In this document: one piece after another, positions 53,903-62,216 of the stretch
Position numbering within the stretch: position 1 is the first letter of the stretch
Layout: the number at the start of each line of letters is the position of its first letter
Source of the DNA: Nocardioides baekrokdamisoli
GTDB lineage: Bacteria; Actinomycetota; Actinomycetes; Propionibacteriales; Nocardioidaceae
Length of the DNA: 64,000 bases
Assembly (NCBI RefSeq): GCF_003945325.1
Contig: NZ_AP019307.1
Coordinates: forward strand, 744,001 to 808,000
Direction of reading: 5' to 3'
The notes under the pieces: generated by a model
Told to the model about the DNA's origin: nothing
The model's input: the letters and a program-made list of their open reading frames with translations, nothing else
Database searches by the model: none
Program-made: the position numbers and the translations under genes

Positions 53903-54457
53903 TCAGGCGTTCCAGCGCTCGATGACCGGTGCGCCGCGGTCGTCGCCCAGCACTGAGACCGTGGCGGTGTCGAGCTGGAAGTTGCGTCCCAAGGCCACCG
54001 GCTGGTCGATCCAGCGCGCCGCCAGTGCCCTCGAGATGTGACCGTGCGCGAACACCAGGACATCGCCGTCGACACCGCGTACGCGGGCCATCAGTCGATC
54101 GAGTCGAGCTGTGATCTCGGCTGGGGTCTCACCGTCCGGCGTCGGTCCGTCCCAGACGGTCCAGTGCGGGTCGCGCTCGAGGATCTCGTCACGGGTGAGG
54201 CCTTCGTACACGCCGTAGTCCCACTCACGCAGGTCCTCATCGACCTCCGCGTCCGGGAAGCCTGCGAGCTGCGCGGTGCGACGTGCCCGCTGCCGCGGCG
54301 AGGTGAGGACGAGGGCGAAGTCCTGGCCTTCGAAGAACCCGCCGAGGTCCGCAGCCTCCTCCTCGCCGTCCGGGAGCAGTGGGATCTCGGTACGCGACGT
54401 GTGCTGACCGCTCAGACTCCACTCGGTGGCGCCATGGCGAACGACGAAGAGGCTCAT
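53903..54457 (-). CDS. Histidine phosphatase (phosphoglycerate-mutase-like)
   Basis: 184 residues. RHG motif at the start (VVRHGATEWS), then SPRQRARRTAQLA and catalytic VFAHGHISRALAARW. A cofactor-independent-looking acid phosphatase of the GpmB type; substrate unknown. Resembles Rv3214 by position. Confidence 0.9.
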   Translation of the reverse strand: MSLFVVRHGATEWSLSGQHTSRTEIPLLPDGEEEAADLGGFFEGQDFALVLTSPRQRARRTAQLAGFPDAEVDEDLREWDYGVYEGLTRDEILERDPHWTVWDGPTPDGETPAEITARLDRLMARVRGVDGDVLVFAHGHISRALAARWIDQPVALGRNFQLDTATVSVLGDDRGAPVIERWNA

Positions 54458-54472
54458 GCGATGACCGTAACG

Positions 54473-55126
54473 TCAGACTGCTCGTGGCCCGAGGACAGCA
54501 GCCAGGACATGCATGTCGATGCCGCGTAGCGACGGCGCCACGGTGCGACGGTGGGCCAACGCGATCGGTACGGCTGACGGGACCGCGAGCACCGCACAGC
54601 CGGCCGCTTCGGCGGCAGCGACGCCGAGTGGGGTGTCCTCGACGGCGACGCAGTGCCGCGGATCAACACCGAGGAGCGCCGCTGCGGCCAGGTACGGATC
54701 GGGCGCCGGCTTGGACGCCGCGGCCTCCCCTTCGGCGATGCTGCAGGTGAAGAACTCGCGGCCAAGAGCGTCCATGACCATGTCGACGACCCGCCGCTCC
54801 GACGCCGACACGATCGCAGTCGGTACGCCGGCCCGCGCCAACTCCCTCAACAGACCGCGTACGCCCGGGAGCGGAGTGATCTCGCGAGCAACGCACTCGG
54901 TGAAGCCATCGTCCAGATCCCGGGTGAGGTCCTCCAACGTGCCCGTCGCGCCGGTGGCATGAAGGTACCCGGCCGTGTGTGCGATCGGCCGTCCGAGCAC
55001 ATGCTGCAGATCGTCCTCGGCGAGCGGCCGTTCGGCCTGCGTCGCCACCGTGCGGGCGACCTCGAGCCACAGGTGCTCGGTGTCGACCAACGTCCCATCC
55101 ATGTCGAACAGCACCGCTGCTGGCAT
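54473..55126 (-). CDS. HAD-superfamily hydrolase
   Basis: 217 residues from ATG 55126. DMDGTLVD is the nucleophile motif, KPAPDPYLAAAALLGV motif III and VAVEDTPLGVAAA motif IV. A phosphoglycolate/beta-phosphoglucomutase-type HAD; substrate unknown. Fifteen bp after the phosphonate ABC genes end, so possibly read through from them. Confidence 0.85.
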   Translation of the reverse strand: MPAAVLFDMDGTLVDTEHLWLEVARTVATQAERPLAEDDLQHVLGRPIAHTAGYLHATGATGTLEDLTRDLDDGFTECVAREITPLPGVRGLLRELARAGVPTAIVSASERRVVDMVMDALGREFFTCSIAEGEAAASKPAPDPYLAAAALLGVDPRHCVAVEDTPLGVAAAEAAGCAVLAVPSAVPIALAHRRTVAPSLRGIDMHVLAAVLGPRAV

Positions 55127-55153
55127 GTCCCCCACCCCGGTCTGCCTTTCGTT

Positions 55154-56233
55154 CTACTGCGCCAGCAGGACGGGTCGATCGGCGAGCATCAGCGTCACCG
55201 GCGACCCCATCGGCAGGTCGGCCGCCTGGTGAACGGTCACGTCGGCGCGTATCGGCGGCTCACCGTCCCGGCTCACCAGGAGCCGGGTGGTGGCGCCGCG
55301 GAAGTTGCTTCCAACAACGGTCCAGTCACCGCCGGCGCGTACGGTCACGGCCTCCGGCCGCACCAGTACCTTGACCGGGTCGCCGACCGCCCGGGCGGCG
55401 CCGTCGATCTGCAACCGTTGGCCCAGGACGCGTACGAACCCGCCGTCCTCGGCGACGCCGGAGATGTGGTTCATGGTACCGACGAACTCGGCCACGAAGA
55501 CCGTGGCGGGCCTGGCGTACAACTCCGCAGGCGTCGCGCACTGCTCGAGACGCCCGGCGTTCATGACGGCGACGCGATCGGCCATCGACAGCGCCTCCTC
55601 CTGGTCGTGGGTGACGATCACCGTCGTCACGCCGACCTCGGTCTGGATCCGGCGGATCTCATCGCGCAACTGCTCACGGACCTTCGCGTCCAGGGCTGAC
55701 AGCGGCTCGTCGAGCAGGAGTACGCGGGGCTGGATCGCCAAGGCCCTCGCCAGAGCGACGCGCTGTTGCTGGCCGCCCGACAGCTGGTGCGGGTACTTGT
55801 CCGTGTGGGCGCCCAGACCGACCAGTTCGAGCAACTCGCCTGCTGTCTGGCGGCGCTTGGTCGCTGGCTGCTTGCGGAGTTGGAGACCGAAGGCGACGTT
55901 GTCGCGTGCGGTCATCGTCGGGAACAGCGAGTAGGACTGGAACACCATCCCCATGTCCCGCTTGTTCACCGGGATCCGGGTGACATCTCCCCCGCCGACG
56001 AGCACCGACCCCGTCGTGGGGTTGTCGAAGCCGGCGAGGATCCGCAGCGCGGTGGTCTTGCCGCAGCCCGAAGGACCTAGCAGCGCCAACAACTCCCCGG
56101 GCTTGATCTCAAGCGTGAACCCGGCGAGTGCCGTGGTCTTGCCGAAGACGCGGGTGACATCGACGAACTCCACCGACGTACTGGCAGTTGCCACCGTGTT
56201 GCCGGGCCTGGTCTCGGTCAGATCCTGTGCCAT
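55154..56233 (-). CDS. ABC transporter ATPase, phosphonate/spermidine type
   Basis: 359 residues from ATG 56233. Walker A GPSGCGKTTAL, signature LSGGQQQRVALARAL, Walker B VLLLDEPLSALD and C-terminal TOBE domain (about 270-350). PotA-like architecture as in the PhnT of 2-aminoethylphosphonate importers. Part of the operon substrate-binding protein, permease, permease, ATPase; the start overlaps the permease stop by one base. Confidence 0.85.
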   Translation of the reverse strand: MAQDLTETRPGNTVATASTSVEFVDVTRVFGKTTALAGFTLEIKPGELLALLGPSGCGKTTALRILAGFDNPTTGSVLVGGGDVTRIPVNKRDMGMVFQSYSLFPTMTARDNVAFGLQLRKQPATKRRQTAGELLELVGLGAHTDKYPHQLSGGQQQRVALARALAIQPRVLLLDEPLSALDAKVREQLRDEIRRIQTEVGVTTVIVTHDQEEALSMADRVAVMNAGRLEQCATPAELYARPATVFVAEFVGTMNHISGVAEDGGFVRVLGQRLQIDGAARAVGDPVKVLVRPEAVTVRAGGDWTVVGSNFRGATTRLLVSRDGEPPIRADVTVHQAADLPMGSPVTLMLADRPVLLAQ

Positions 56234-57132
56234 CACGCGCCGTCCTTGAGGTGCTGGGAGGTGAAGAGAGCAAGAGCCCTCGTACGAAGCAACGACTGCC
56301 CGGTCCTCTGCCGGCCGAAGGCCGTGATGACGAGCAGGATGACCCACACGATCATCAACGATTCGATCGACAGCGCCGTGGAGAGCTGCCCGTCCGTCTG
56401 GCCGTACTGCAGGATCCACGGCGTGAACGTGACGAAGTTCAAGATGCTCGCCACCGTGAACTCGCCGAACGCCAGGGCAAAGGCCAGGAACGCGGAGTTG
56501 AGGATGGAGGTACGCAGCGCTGGCACAGCGATCCTCAGCAGCACCGTCAGCCAACCGGCACCCAGACTGCGAGCAGCCTCGACCAAGGCGGTGATGTTGC
56601 TGGTCTTGAGACCTGCGTCCAATGCCCGGTAGGTGAACGGAAGCGCCATCACCATGTAGGCGAACACGAGGATCACCGGCACCGAGCCGATGCCGGGGAA
56701 CGAACTCAACTGCAACCAGTTCATGAAGGACTGGAACGGCGTGCCCGCGAGAGAGTTGGGCCCCCACTGAAGGACCGTCGAGATGCCGACGACGAGGACG
56801 ACCGGCGGTACGACCAGAGGAAGCAGGCAAGCGAAGTCGACCGCCTTGCGCATCCTCGGCATCCTGAGATGCAACAGCAACGCCGTCGGCACCATCAGCA
56901 CCAGGGTGAAGACCACGGTGAACACGGACAGGTACACCGAGAGCATGAACGACTGCGTGAAGTTCGGCATGTGGAACATGCGGGTGAAGACGCTGAGGTC
57001 GAACCCGTTCTGGTCGTTGTAGATCGCGTACCAGAGCGCCGCGAACATCGGCAGCAGGAAGTAGACCCCCGCAGCACCGAGGATGGCCCAGCGCGCGTAC
57101 TGCGCGCGTCGGGCGGTCACTTGTCCAGCCAT
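56233..57132 (-). CDS. ABC transporter permease (phosphonate)
   Basis: 299 residues from ATG 57132, about six helices. EAA loop LVEAARSLGAGWLTVLLRIAVPALRTS. Overlaps the upstream permease gene by 16 bp. PhnV/PotC-like. Confidence 0.85.
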   Translation of the reverse strand: MAGQVTARRAQYARWAILGAAGVYFLLPMFAALWYAIYNDQNGFDLSVFTRMFHMPNFTQSFMLSVYLSVFTVVFTLVLMVPTALLLHLRMPRMRKAVDFACLLPLVVPPVVLVVGISTVLQWGPNSLAGTPFQSFMNWLQLSSFPGIGSVPVILVFAYMVMALPFTYRALDAGLKTSNITALVEAARSLGAGWLTVLLRIAVPALRTSILNSAFLAFALAFGEFTVASILNFVTFTPWILQYGQTDGQLSTALSIESLMIVWVILLVITAFGRQRTGQSLLRTRALALFTSQHLKDGA

Positions 57133-58112
57133 TTCGCCGTCCTCCGCTCCATGAGTTGGTAGACCACGGTCAGCGGAATGACGACGAGCACCATGATGAG
57201 GGCGAGCGCTGCGGCGATGTGCTGGGTGTCGGGACCGGCCAGGACGTTGCCGGACAACTCGTTCTTGATCTGCAGCGGAGTGAGGACCAGAGTCCCTGCC
57301 GTGAGCGCGGCCGCGGTGGCGTACGCGGAGAACGCGGAGCAGAAGAGCAGCGCAACCGAGCCGATGAACGAGGGGAACAGGACCGGGCCGGCGACGTAGC
57401 GCCAGTAGTGCCACGTCTTGGCGCCCAGACTCTCAGCTGCTTCCTGCCACTGCGGTCGCAGACCTTCGATCGCGGGGGCGATCACCAGCACCATCAACGG
57501 CACCATGAAGTAGAGATAGACCAGCTCGACGCCGTGCACCGAGTACAGGTCGAAGTTCAGGTTGATCCCGATCCCGTGCAACCAGTGCGTGAGCATGCCA
57601 CCACTGCTGTCGAGCGTCGCGATGAAGAGAAATGCCAGCGGCACGCCGCCGAAGTTGGCCAGGACGGCGGAAGCGCTCAGGACCAGCTGCTTGAACCAAC
57701 CGGAGCCCGACACCACGGCCCAGGCGAGGACGACTCCGGCAATGGCCGCGATGATCGCTGTCACCGCAGACAGCTCCAACGAGTTCATCAGACCGTCGTG
57801 GAAGGCGCCGTGCAGAGCCTGGTCGACATAGTGGAGCGTGAAGCCCGCCGACTGTCCGGGTACGCCGGGAACTGCAGGCGACGGGGTGCATCCCAGGATG
57901 CCGCCGCATGTCGTGGCCGGGATCGCCGGCGTCCCCTTGATCGCGTCCTGGCGGAAGGCGAGCCAGAGCAACGCGCCGGTCGGCAGGATGAAGAAGACGG
58001 CGTAGATGGCCCAGAACGGAACCGTACCGAGCCACGGGCCGCCGACACTTCGGAGCAGCTGTCGGGGAGCGACCGATGACGGCCGCTCCCCGACAGCGTG
58101 AGTGATCGCCAC
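57117..58112 (-). CDS. ABC transporter permease (phosphonate)
   Basis: 331 residues, about six helices with a long extracytoplasmic loop (residues 55-95). EAA loop EAAESLGAKTWHYWRYVAGPVL. PhnU/PotB-like. Starts three bp after the substrate-binding gene stop. Confidence 0.85.
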   Translation of the reverse strand: MAITHAVGERPSSVAPRQLLRSVGGPWLGTVPFWAIYAVFFILPTGALLWLAFRQDAIKGTPAIPATTCGGILGCTPSPAVPGVPGQSAGFTLHYVDQALHGAFHDGLMNSLELSAVTAIIAAIAGVVLAWAVVSGSGWFKQLVLSASAVLANFGGVPLAFLFIATLDSSGGMLTHWLHGIGINLNFDLYSVHGVELVYLYFMVPLMVLVIAPAIEGLRPQWQEAAESLGAKTWHYWRYVAGPVLFPSFIGSVALLFCSAFSAYATAAALTAGTLVLTPLQIKNELSGNVLAGPDTQHIAAALALIMVLVVIPLTVVYQLMERRTAKWLDK

Positions 58113-58115
58113 AGA

Positions 58116-59279
58116 TCAGCCGAGCGCCTTGGCCCAGCCAGCCGAGACCTGGTTGCCGATCGTGGTGTTCTGAGCCTCGTTCGGCAGCACCGGCGTACCC
58201 GTGACCACCGGCAGGGCGGCGAGCAGGGTCTTGTCGATCGTGCCCGCGGCGGTCATCGCAGCCTGCTGGACCGGGTGAGCACCACCCTTGAGGAAACCGT
58301 TCTGGCCCTCGACGCTGAAGAGGTACTCCTCCCACAGACGAGCGGCGGCCGGGTGCGGCGCATTCGCGTTGATCGCCTGGGCGTAGTAGCCCGCGAGGAC
58401 CGGCGAGTCCGACGGAACGGCGACCTTCCACTGAACACCCTTGGCCGCGGTGTCCTTGCCGTACGAGGCGTTGAGGTAGTCCCAGAAGAGCAGGATCGGG
58501 GTGGCACCCGTCTCGACGGTCGACTCCGTGGCCTTGATCGGCTTGAAGATGCCGTCCTTCTTCAGCTTGCCGAAGTAGTCGATGCCGGGCTGGATGTTGT
58601 CGAGCGTGCCGCCCTTGGCGAGCGCGACGGCGGCGACACCCATGAGCGCCGCGTTGGCCTGGCTCGGGTCGTCCTTGAGTGCGACCATGCCCTTGTACAT
58701 CGGGTTGTCCAGCTGCTTGAACGACGTCGGGCAGACCGAGACCCGCTTGGCATCACAACCGATGGACATCACGCCGCCGTAGTCGTTGAACCAGTTCCCG
58801 TTGGGGTCCTTGGCGGCGGCCGGGATGTCGTTCCAGGTGGCGACCTGGTACGGAGCGAAATCGCCCTCCTTGGTCCCGGAGTAGGCGAACGGCATGCCGA
58901 CGTCCACGACGTCCGGCGCACGGTCCTGGCCCTTGAGGGTCTTGATCGCCGTGATCTCGTCCGCCGAGCTGCCGTCCGGGTTCGAGTCGTTGATCTTGAT
59001 GCCGTACTTCTTGGTGAAGTTGTCCATCAGCTCGCCGTAGTTCGCCCAGTTGCGCGGCAGCGTGATGACGTTGAGGGAGCCTTCCTTCTTGGCCGCCGCG
59101 ATGAGGGCATCCATGCCACCGCCTGCGGTGGCCGAGGTGGCGCTCGCCCACGCGCCGCCGTTCGCAGCGCTGGACGAGTTCGAGGACGAGTTGTTGGTCG
59201 AGCCACAGGCGGCAAGCGACACGGCGAGGGTGCCACCGAGGGCCGCGACGCCGATGCGGCGAACGTTGATTACGCGCAC
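58116..59279 (-). CDS. ABC transporter substrate-binding lipoprotein (phosphonate)
   Basis: 387 residues from GTG 59279 with GGAG eight bases upstream. Lipobox LAACGS after a signal peptide. The periplasmic-type fold (SBP_bac_6/8) is visible in VINCT-like VITLPRNWANYGELMDNF and GALTLLFWDYLNA-like stretches. Binds an organophosphonate, inferred from neighbours. First gene of the transporter operon; two operator copies lie upstream. Confidence 0.8.
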   Translation of the reverse strand: MRVINVRRIGVAALGGTLAVSLAACGSTNNSSSNSSSAANGGAWASATSATAGGGMDALIAAAKKEGSLNVITLPRNWANYGELMDNFTKKYGIKINDSNPDGSSADEITAIKTLKGQDRAPDVVDVGMPFAYSGTKEGDFAPYQVATWNDIPAAAKDPNGNWFNDYGGVMSIGCDAKRVSVCPTSFKQLDNPMYKGMVALKDDPSQANAALMGVAAVALAKGGTLDNIQPGIDYFGKLKKDGIFKPIKATESTVETGATPILLFWDYLNASYGKDTAAKGVQWKVAVPSDSPVLAGYYAQAINANAPHPAAARLWEEYLFSVEGQNGFLKGGAHPVQQAAMTAAGTIDKTLLAALPVVTGTPVLPNEAQNTTIGNQVSAGWAKALG

Positions 59280-59341
59280 TTCATCTCCATTGATTGGGTC
59301 CGGAGCGTTGGCGCAAGGGGGCATCCGCGGCGTCCGTACAA

Positions 59342-59357
59342 CTTGGCTAAACAGGTG
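59342..59357. promoter_or_regulatory. Phosphonate operator copy A
   Basis: ACTTGGCTAAACAGGT, 62 bp before the substrate-binding gene start. One of four copies of an ACTTG-N6-CARGT-like dyad in this cluster. Confidence 0.65.
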
Positions 59358-59483
59358 GGAGCCTGTCGGCCGGAAGTGAACCGCTCGTGAATCACCGAGG
59401 CTGCGAACCTGAACAGTCTGGGCGGGATTTGCGACTAAATGCCGCCTGAATACCTGTGCTGGCGACTCTGGAGACGCCCCAAC

Positions 59484-59499
59484 ACTTGTTCAGACAAGC
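59484..59499. promoter_or_regulatory. Phosphonate operator copy B
   Basis: ACTTGTTCAGACAAGC, overlapping the end of the phosphonatase-like gene (stop 59490-59492), about 205 bp upstream of the substrate-binding gene. Confidence 0.6.
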
Positions 59500-60164
59500 A
59501 TTGGAAGTTCAGCGGTCGAGCCCAGGATGTGCGAGTGCGGGTACGCCCCGAGTTGCTCGGCGCTGAATGCGCCGGTGGTCACACCGACCACGAAACCGGC
59601 ACCGGCGTTCCACCCGGCACCCAGGTCGTTCGGGGTGTCACCGGCCGTCAGCACCCGGCGTACGTCCTGGACGCCCGTGGCTTCCATCGCCCGGAAGATC
59701 ATGTACGGTGCAGGACGACTCGCGGCGACGAGGTCGCTGGTCACCAGCACGTCGATCTCGCGACCGACCTTCCAACCGACGGCATCCAGGATCAGGTTCG
59801 CGACCTCGACGTCGTACCCGGTCTGCAGTGCGACCTTCACGCCCTTCGATCGCAGCTGTGCCAGAGCCTCCGGCACACCGTCGATCGGGGTCGGCGGCGT
59901 CGCGACGTACGCAGCGACGAGCCGGTCATGGAAATCGCCGTACACGGCGGCCACACGGTCGGGCGACACATCCGATCCGACCGCGCGCAGGATGCCGACC
60001 AACGCCTCGTCCTTGGCAGTGCCCTTCCAGGCCGCCATCACATCCGCCGGCACCGGGTGCCCGATCGCGGCGGCCGCCGTCTCCTCGAGCATCTTGTAGA
60101 CGATCTCGTTCTCGTTGATCGTCGTACCGGCCATGTCGAGGGCGACCAGGTCGAAGGCGTTCAC
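59490..60164 (-). CDS. Phosphonatase-like HAD hydrolase (PhnX-like)
   Basis: 224 residues. Nucleophile Asp10 in DMAGTT (phosphonatase has D-x-AGT), Lys in AAWKGTAKDEAL at the position used for the Schiff base in phosphonoacetaldehyde hydrolase, SRPAPYM and GDTPNDLGAGWNAG. Splits a C-P bond, releasing phosphate. Shares a four-base overlap with the GntR gene. Belongs to the TIGR03351-type phosphonatase-like family as I recall it. Confidence 0.85.
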   Translation of the reverse strand: MNAFDLVALDMAGTTINENEIVYKMLEETAAAAIGHPVPADVMAAWKGTAKDEALVGILRAVGSDVSPDRVAAVYGDFHDRLVAAYVATPPTPIDGVPEALAQLRSKGVKVALQTGYDVEVANLILDAVGWKVGREIDVLVTSDLVAASRPAPYMIFRAMEATGVQDVRRVLTAGDTPNDLGAGWNAGAGFVVGVTTGAFSAEQLGAYPHSHILGSTAELPMLV

Positions 60165-60919
60165 GAACTCTCCTTGAGGATGCGCAGGTCGGAGACCATG
60201 CCGAGGCTGCTGGGTCGGGTGTTGTCGATGGTGAAGGTGACCCGGTCGGGCCGATAGCGATCGTCCGCATACTCGAGAGGTGCACCTTCGGCCGTGGTCG
60301 CACGGCGTCGCTCGCGCAGCAGCGGGACGCCCACCTCGATCTCGAGCAACTCCGAGTCGAGCTCATCCGCCGGGAGCGCATCTATCGTGTGGCGAGCTCC
60401 GTGCAGATCGACCCCGCACTTGGTGAGCTGGGCATAGATGGAGCCGCGGTCAGGGTCGAAGTCGAACAGCAGTCGACCGACGGGCTCGATGTACGAAGCA
60501 CGCTCCAGCATCACCGGCTCGTCGTCGAGGTAGCGCACCCGAAGGACTTCGATCACCGGCTCACCGGGCTCGAGGTCCAACGCCGCCGCCGCATCGGGCG
60601 ACGCCCCGCGCCGCGCGATCTCGATGGTCCGCTGGCCCGGCCGACGTCCCATCGCCTCGACCCAGGCGCTGAACGACAACAAGCTCTCGAACGGTTGACC
60701 GAGCGCGGTCCCCCGTACGACCGGAGGCCGTCCCTGCCCACCCGCGATCAGACCCTCTCGACGCAACGACTGCAGGGCAGCGCGTACGGTCCCCCGCGAA
60801 GCGCCGTAACGCTGGACGAGCTGCGCCTCCGACGGCAAGGACTCGCCCTCGGCGAGGCCACCGCTCGCGATCTGATCGCGGAGGTCGGCAGCAACCTGGA
60901 CATGCAGCGGGACGGACAC
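60161..60919 (-). CDS. GntR/HutC-family regulator (PhnF-like)
   Basis: 252 residues from GTG 60919. Winged helix (SEAQLVQRYGASRGTVRAAL) at about 30-50 and a C-terminal UTRA ligand domain (about 85-240). HutC-type regulators sense the substrate of the pathway they control; PhnF of mycobacteria is of this kind. Operator copy C lies 16 bp before its start, so autoregulation is likely. Confidence 0.85.
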   Translation of the reverse strand: MSVPLHVQVAADLRDQIASGGLAEGESLPSEAQLVQRYGASRGTVRAALQSLRREGLIAGGQGRPPVVRGTALGQPFESLLSFSAWVEAMGRRPGQRTIEIARRGASPDAAAALDLEPGEPVIEVLRVRYLDDEPVMLERASYIEPVGRLLFDFDPDRGSIYAQLTKCGVDLHGARHTIDALPADELDSELLEIEVGVPLLRERRRATTAEGAPLEYADDRYRPDRVTFTIDNTRPSSLGMVSDLRILKESS

Positions 60920-60934
60920 GCGGCGACTCTAGCA

Positions 60935-60950
60935 ACTTGGTCAGACAGGT
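60935..60950. promoter_or_regulatory. Phosphonate operator copy C
   Basis: ACTTGGTCAGACAGGT, 16 bp upstream of the GntR start codon. Confidence 0.7.
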
Positions 60951-61022
60951 TGGGGTGGCGCGGATTCGCCGATGTGGTGAACGGCCGATGAACGGCCATC
61001 TGCTCCGGTGAATCCTCCCCGA

Positions 61023-61038
61023 ACTTGTCTATGCAAGT
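61023..61038. promoter_or_regulatory. Phosphonate operator copy D
   Basis: ACTTGTCTATGCAAGT, the most symmetric copy, 49 bp upstream of the FAD oxidoreductase start and divergent from the GntR gene. Confidence 0.7.
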
Positions 61039-61086
61039 TGCTCCGCACTGTTGACTCCCCCGGGCAGGCGTCACCACGATGTGCCC

Positions 61087-62205
61087 GTGACCACCCCGGG
61101 AAATCCTGATCTGATCATCGTCGGAGCCGGCATCGTCGGCCTCGCCCATGCCTATGAGGCACACCGGCGGGGCATGAAGGTCATGGTCCTGGAACGCGAC
61201 GAACGCGCCGTCGGCGCCTCGGTCCGCAACTTCGGCCATGTGTGCACGACCGGACAGTCCGGACAGGGCCTTGAATACGCACGCGAAGCTCGCGAACGGT
61301 GGCTCGGCCTGAGCGATCCGGCGGGTTTCGCGGTGGTGCAACAGGGCACGGTCGTCGTCGCGCGTACAAGCGACGAACTCGCCGTTCTGGAGGAGTTCGC
61401 CGACGTGCGAGGCCGGGACGAAGCCACCCCACTCAGCCTCGCGCAGGTCGAACAGCGGATCGGGTGGCTGCCACCCGGCACGGTCGGCGGCGCCCACCTC
61501 CCCCTCGACCTCCGCGTCGATCCTCGGGCAGCTGTTCCGGCCCTCGCCGCCTGGCTGCAGAGCCAAGGAGTCGAGATCCGCTTCGGGGTCAACGCCGGGC
61601 AGATCGCCGACGGCACCGTGCTCACGTCGGTCGGCACGTTCGAAGCGCCACTCATCATCCATTGTGTGGGCCACGACGTCGACCGGTTGTTCCCCACCAT
61701 CGCCGAGAAGTATCAGATCCGTCGGTGCCGGCTGCAGATGTTCGAGGTCGCTCCCCCCGTGGCCGAGCCGATCGGCCCGGCGGTCCTCACCGGCACGTCA
61801 CTCCTGCGATACGGAGGTTTCACGGGGATGCCGAGCGCGGAACAGGTGCGGGCGGCGTTCACCAACGACCAGCCGGAACTGCTCGAGATCGGTCTCAATC
61901 TGATGCTCACCCAGCGTCCGGACGGCTCAGTGGTGCTCGGCGACAGTCACCACTACGAGCGTACGAACCCACCGTTCGACGACGAGTCGGTCGCCTCGAT
62001 CCTGCTGCGCGAGGGCGAGCGGCTGTTCGGCCGCCCGATCACCGTGCGCAAACGTTGGCGCGGCGTGTACGCGAGCAGCAACCTGACCGACTTCCTGGTC
62101 GAGCCCGTGGACGCGCGTACGCACGTCGTGTCGGTCACGTCGGGCATCGGCATGACGACCGCCCTCGGCCTCGCTCCGGCCGCGCTGGACCGGATCCTCG
62201 GCTGA
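61087..62205 (+). CDS. FAD-dependent oxidoreductase of phosphonate cluster
   Basis: 372 residues from GTG 61087 (GTG 61081 also possible). DAO-type FAD motif IIVGAGIVGLAHA, then RNFGHVCTTGQ and a C-terminal VTSGIGMTTALGLA loop. Matches the TIGR03364-type family that sits beside phosphonatase-like genes. It probably oxidises an aminophosphonate to phosphonoacetaldehyde for the hydrolase. Divergent from the GntR gene. Confidence 0.75.
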   Translation: MTTPGNPDLIIVGAGIVGLAHAYEAHRRGMKVMVLERDERAVGASVRNFGHVCTTGQSGQGLEYAREARERWLGLSDPAGFAVVQQGTVVVARTSDELAVLEEFADVRGRDEATPLSLAQVEQRIGWLPPGTVGGAHLPLDLRVDPRAAVPALAAWLQSQGVEIRFGVNAGQIADGTVLTSVGTFEAPLIIHCVGHDVDRLFPTIAEKYQIRRCRLQMFEVAPPVAEPIGPAVLTGTSLLRYGGFTGMPSAEQVRAAFTNDQPELLEIGLNLMLTQRPDGSVVLGDSHHYERTNPPFDDESVASILLREGERLFGRPITVRKRWRGVYASSNLTDFLVEPVDARTHVVSVTSGIGMTTALGLAPAALDRILG

Positions 62206-62216
62206 CCTGCGGTCAG
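62202..62216. terminator. Small palindrome spanning two converging stop codons
   Basis: CTGACC-TGC-GGTCAG (62202-62216) contains the TGA of the FAD gene and the stop of the MaoC gene. May help termination of both; stem only six bp. Confidence 0.35.
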
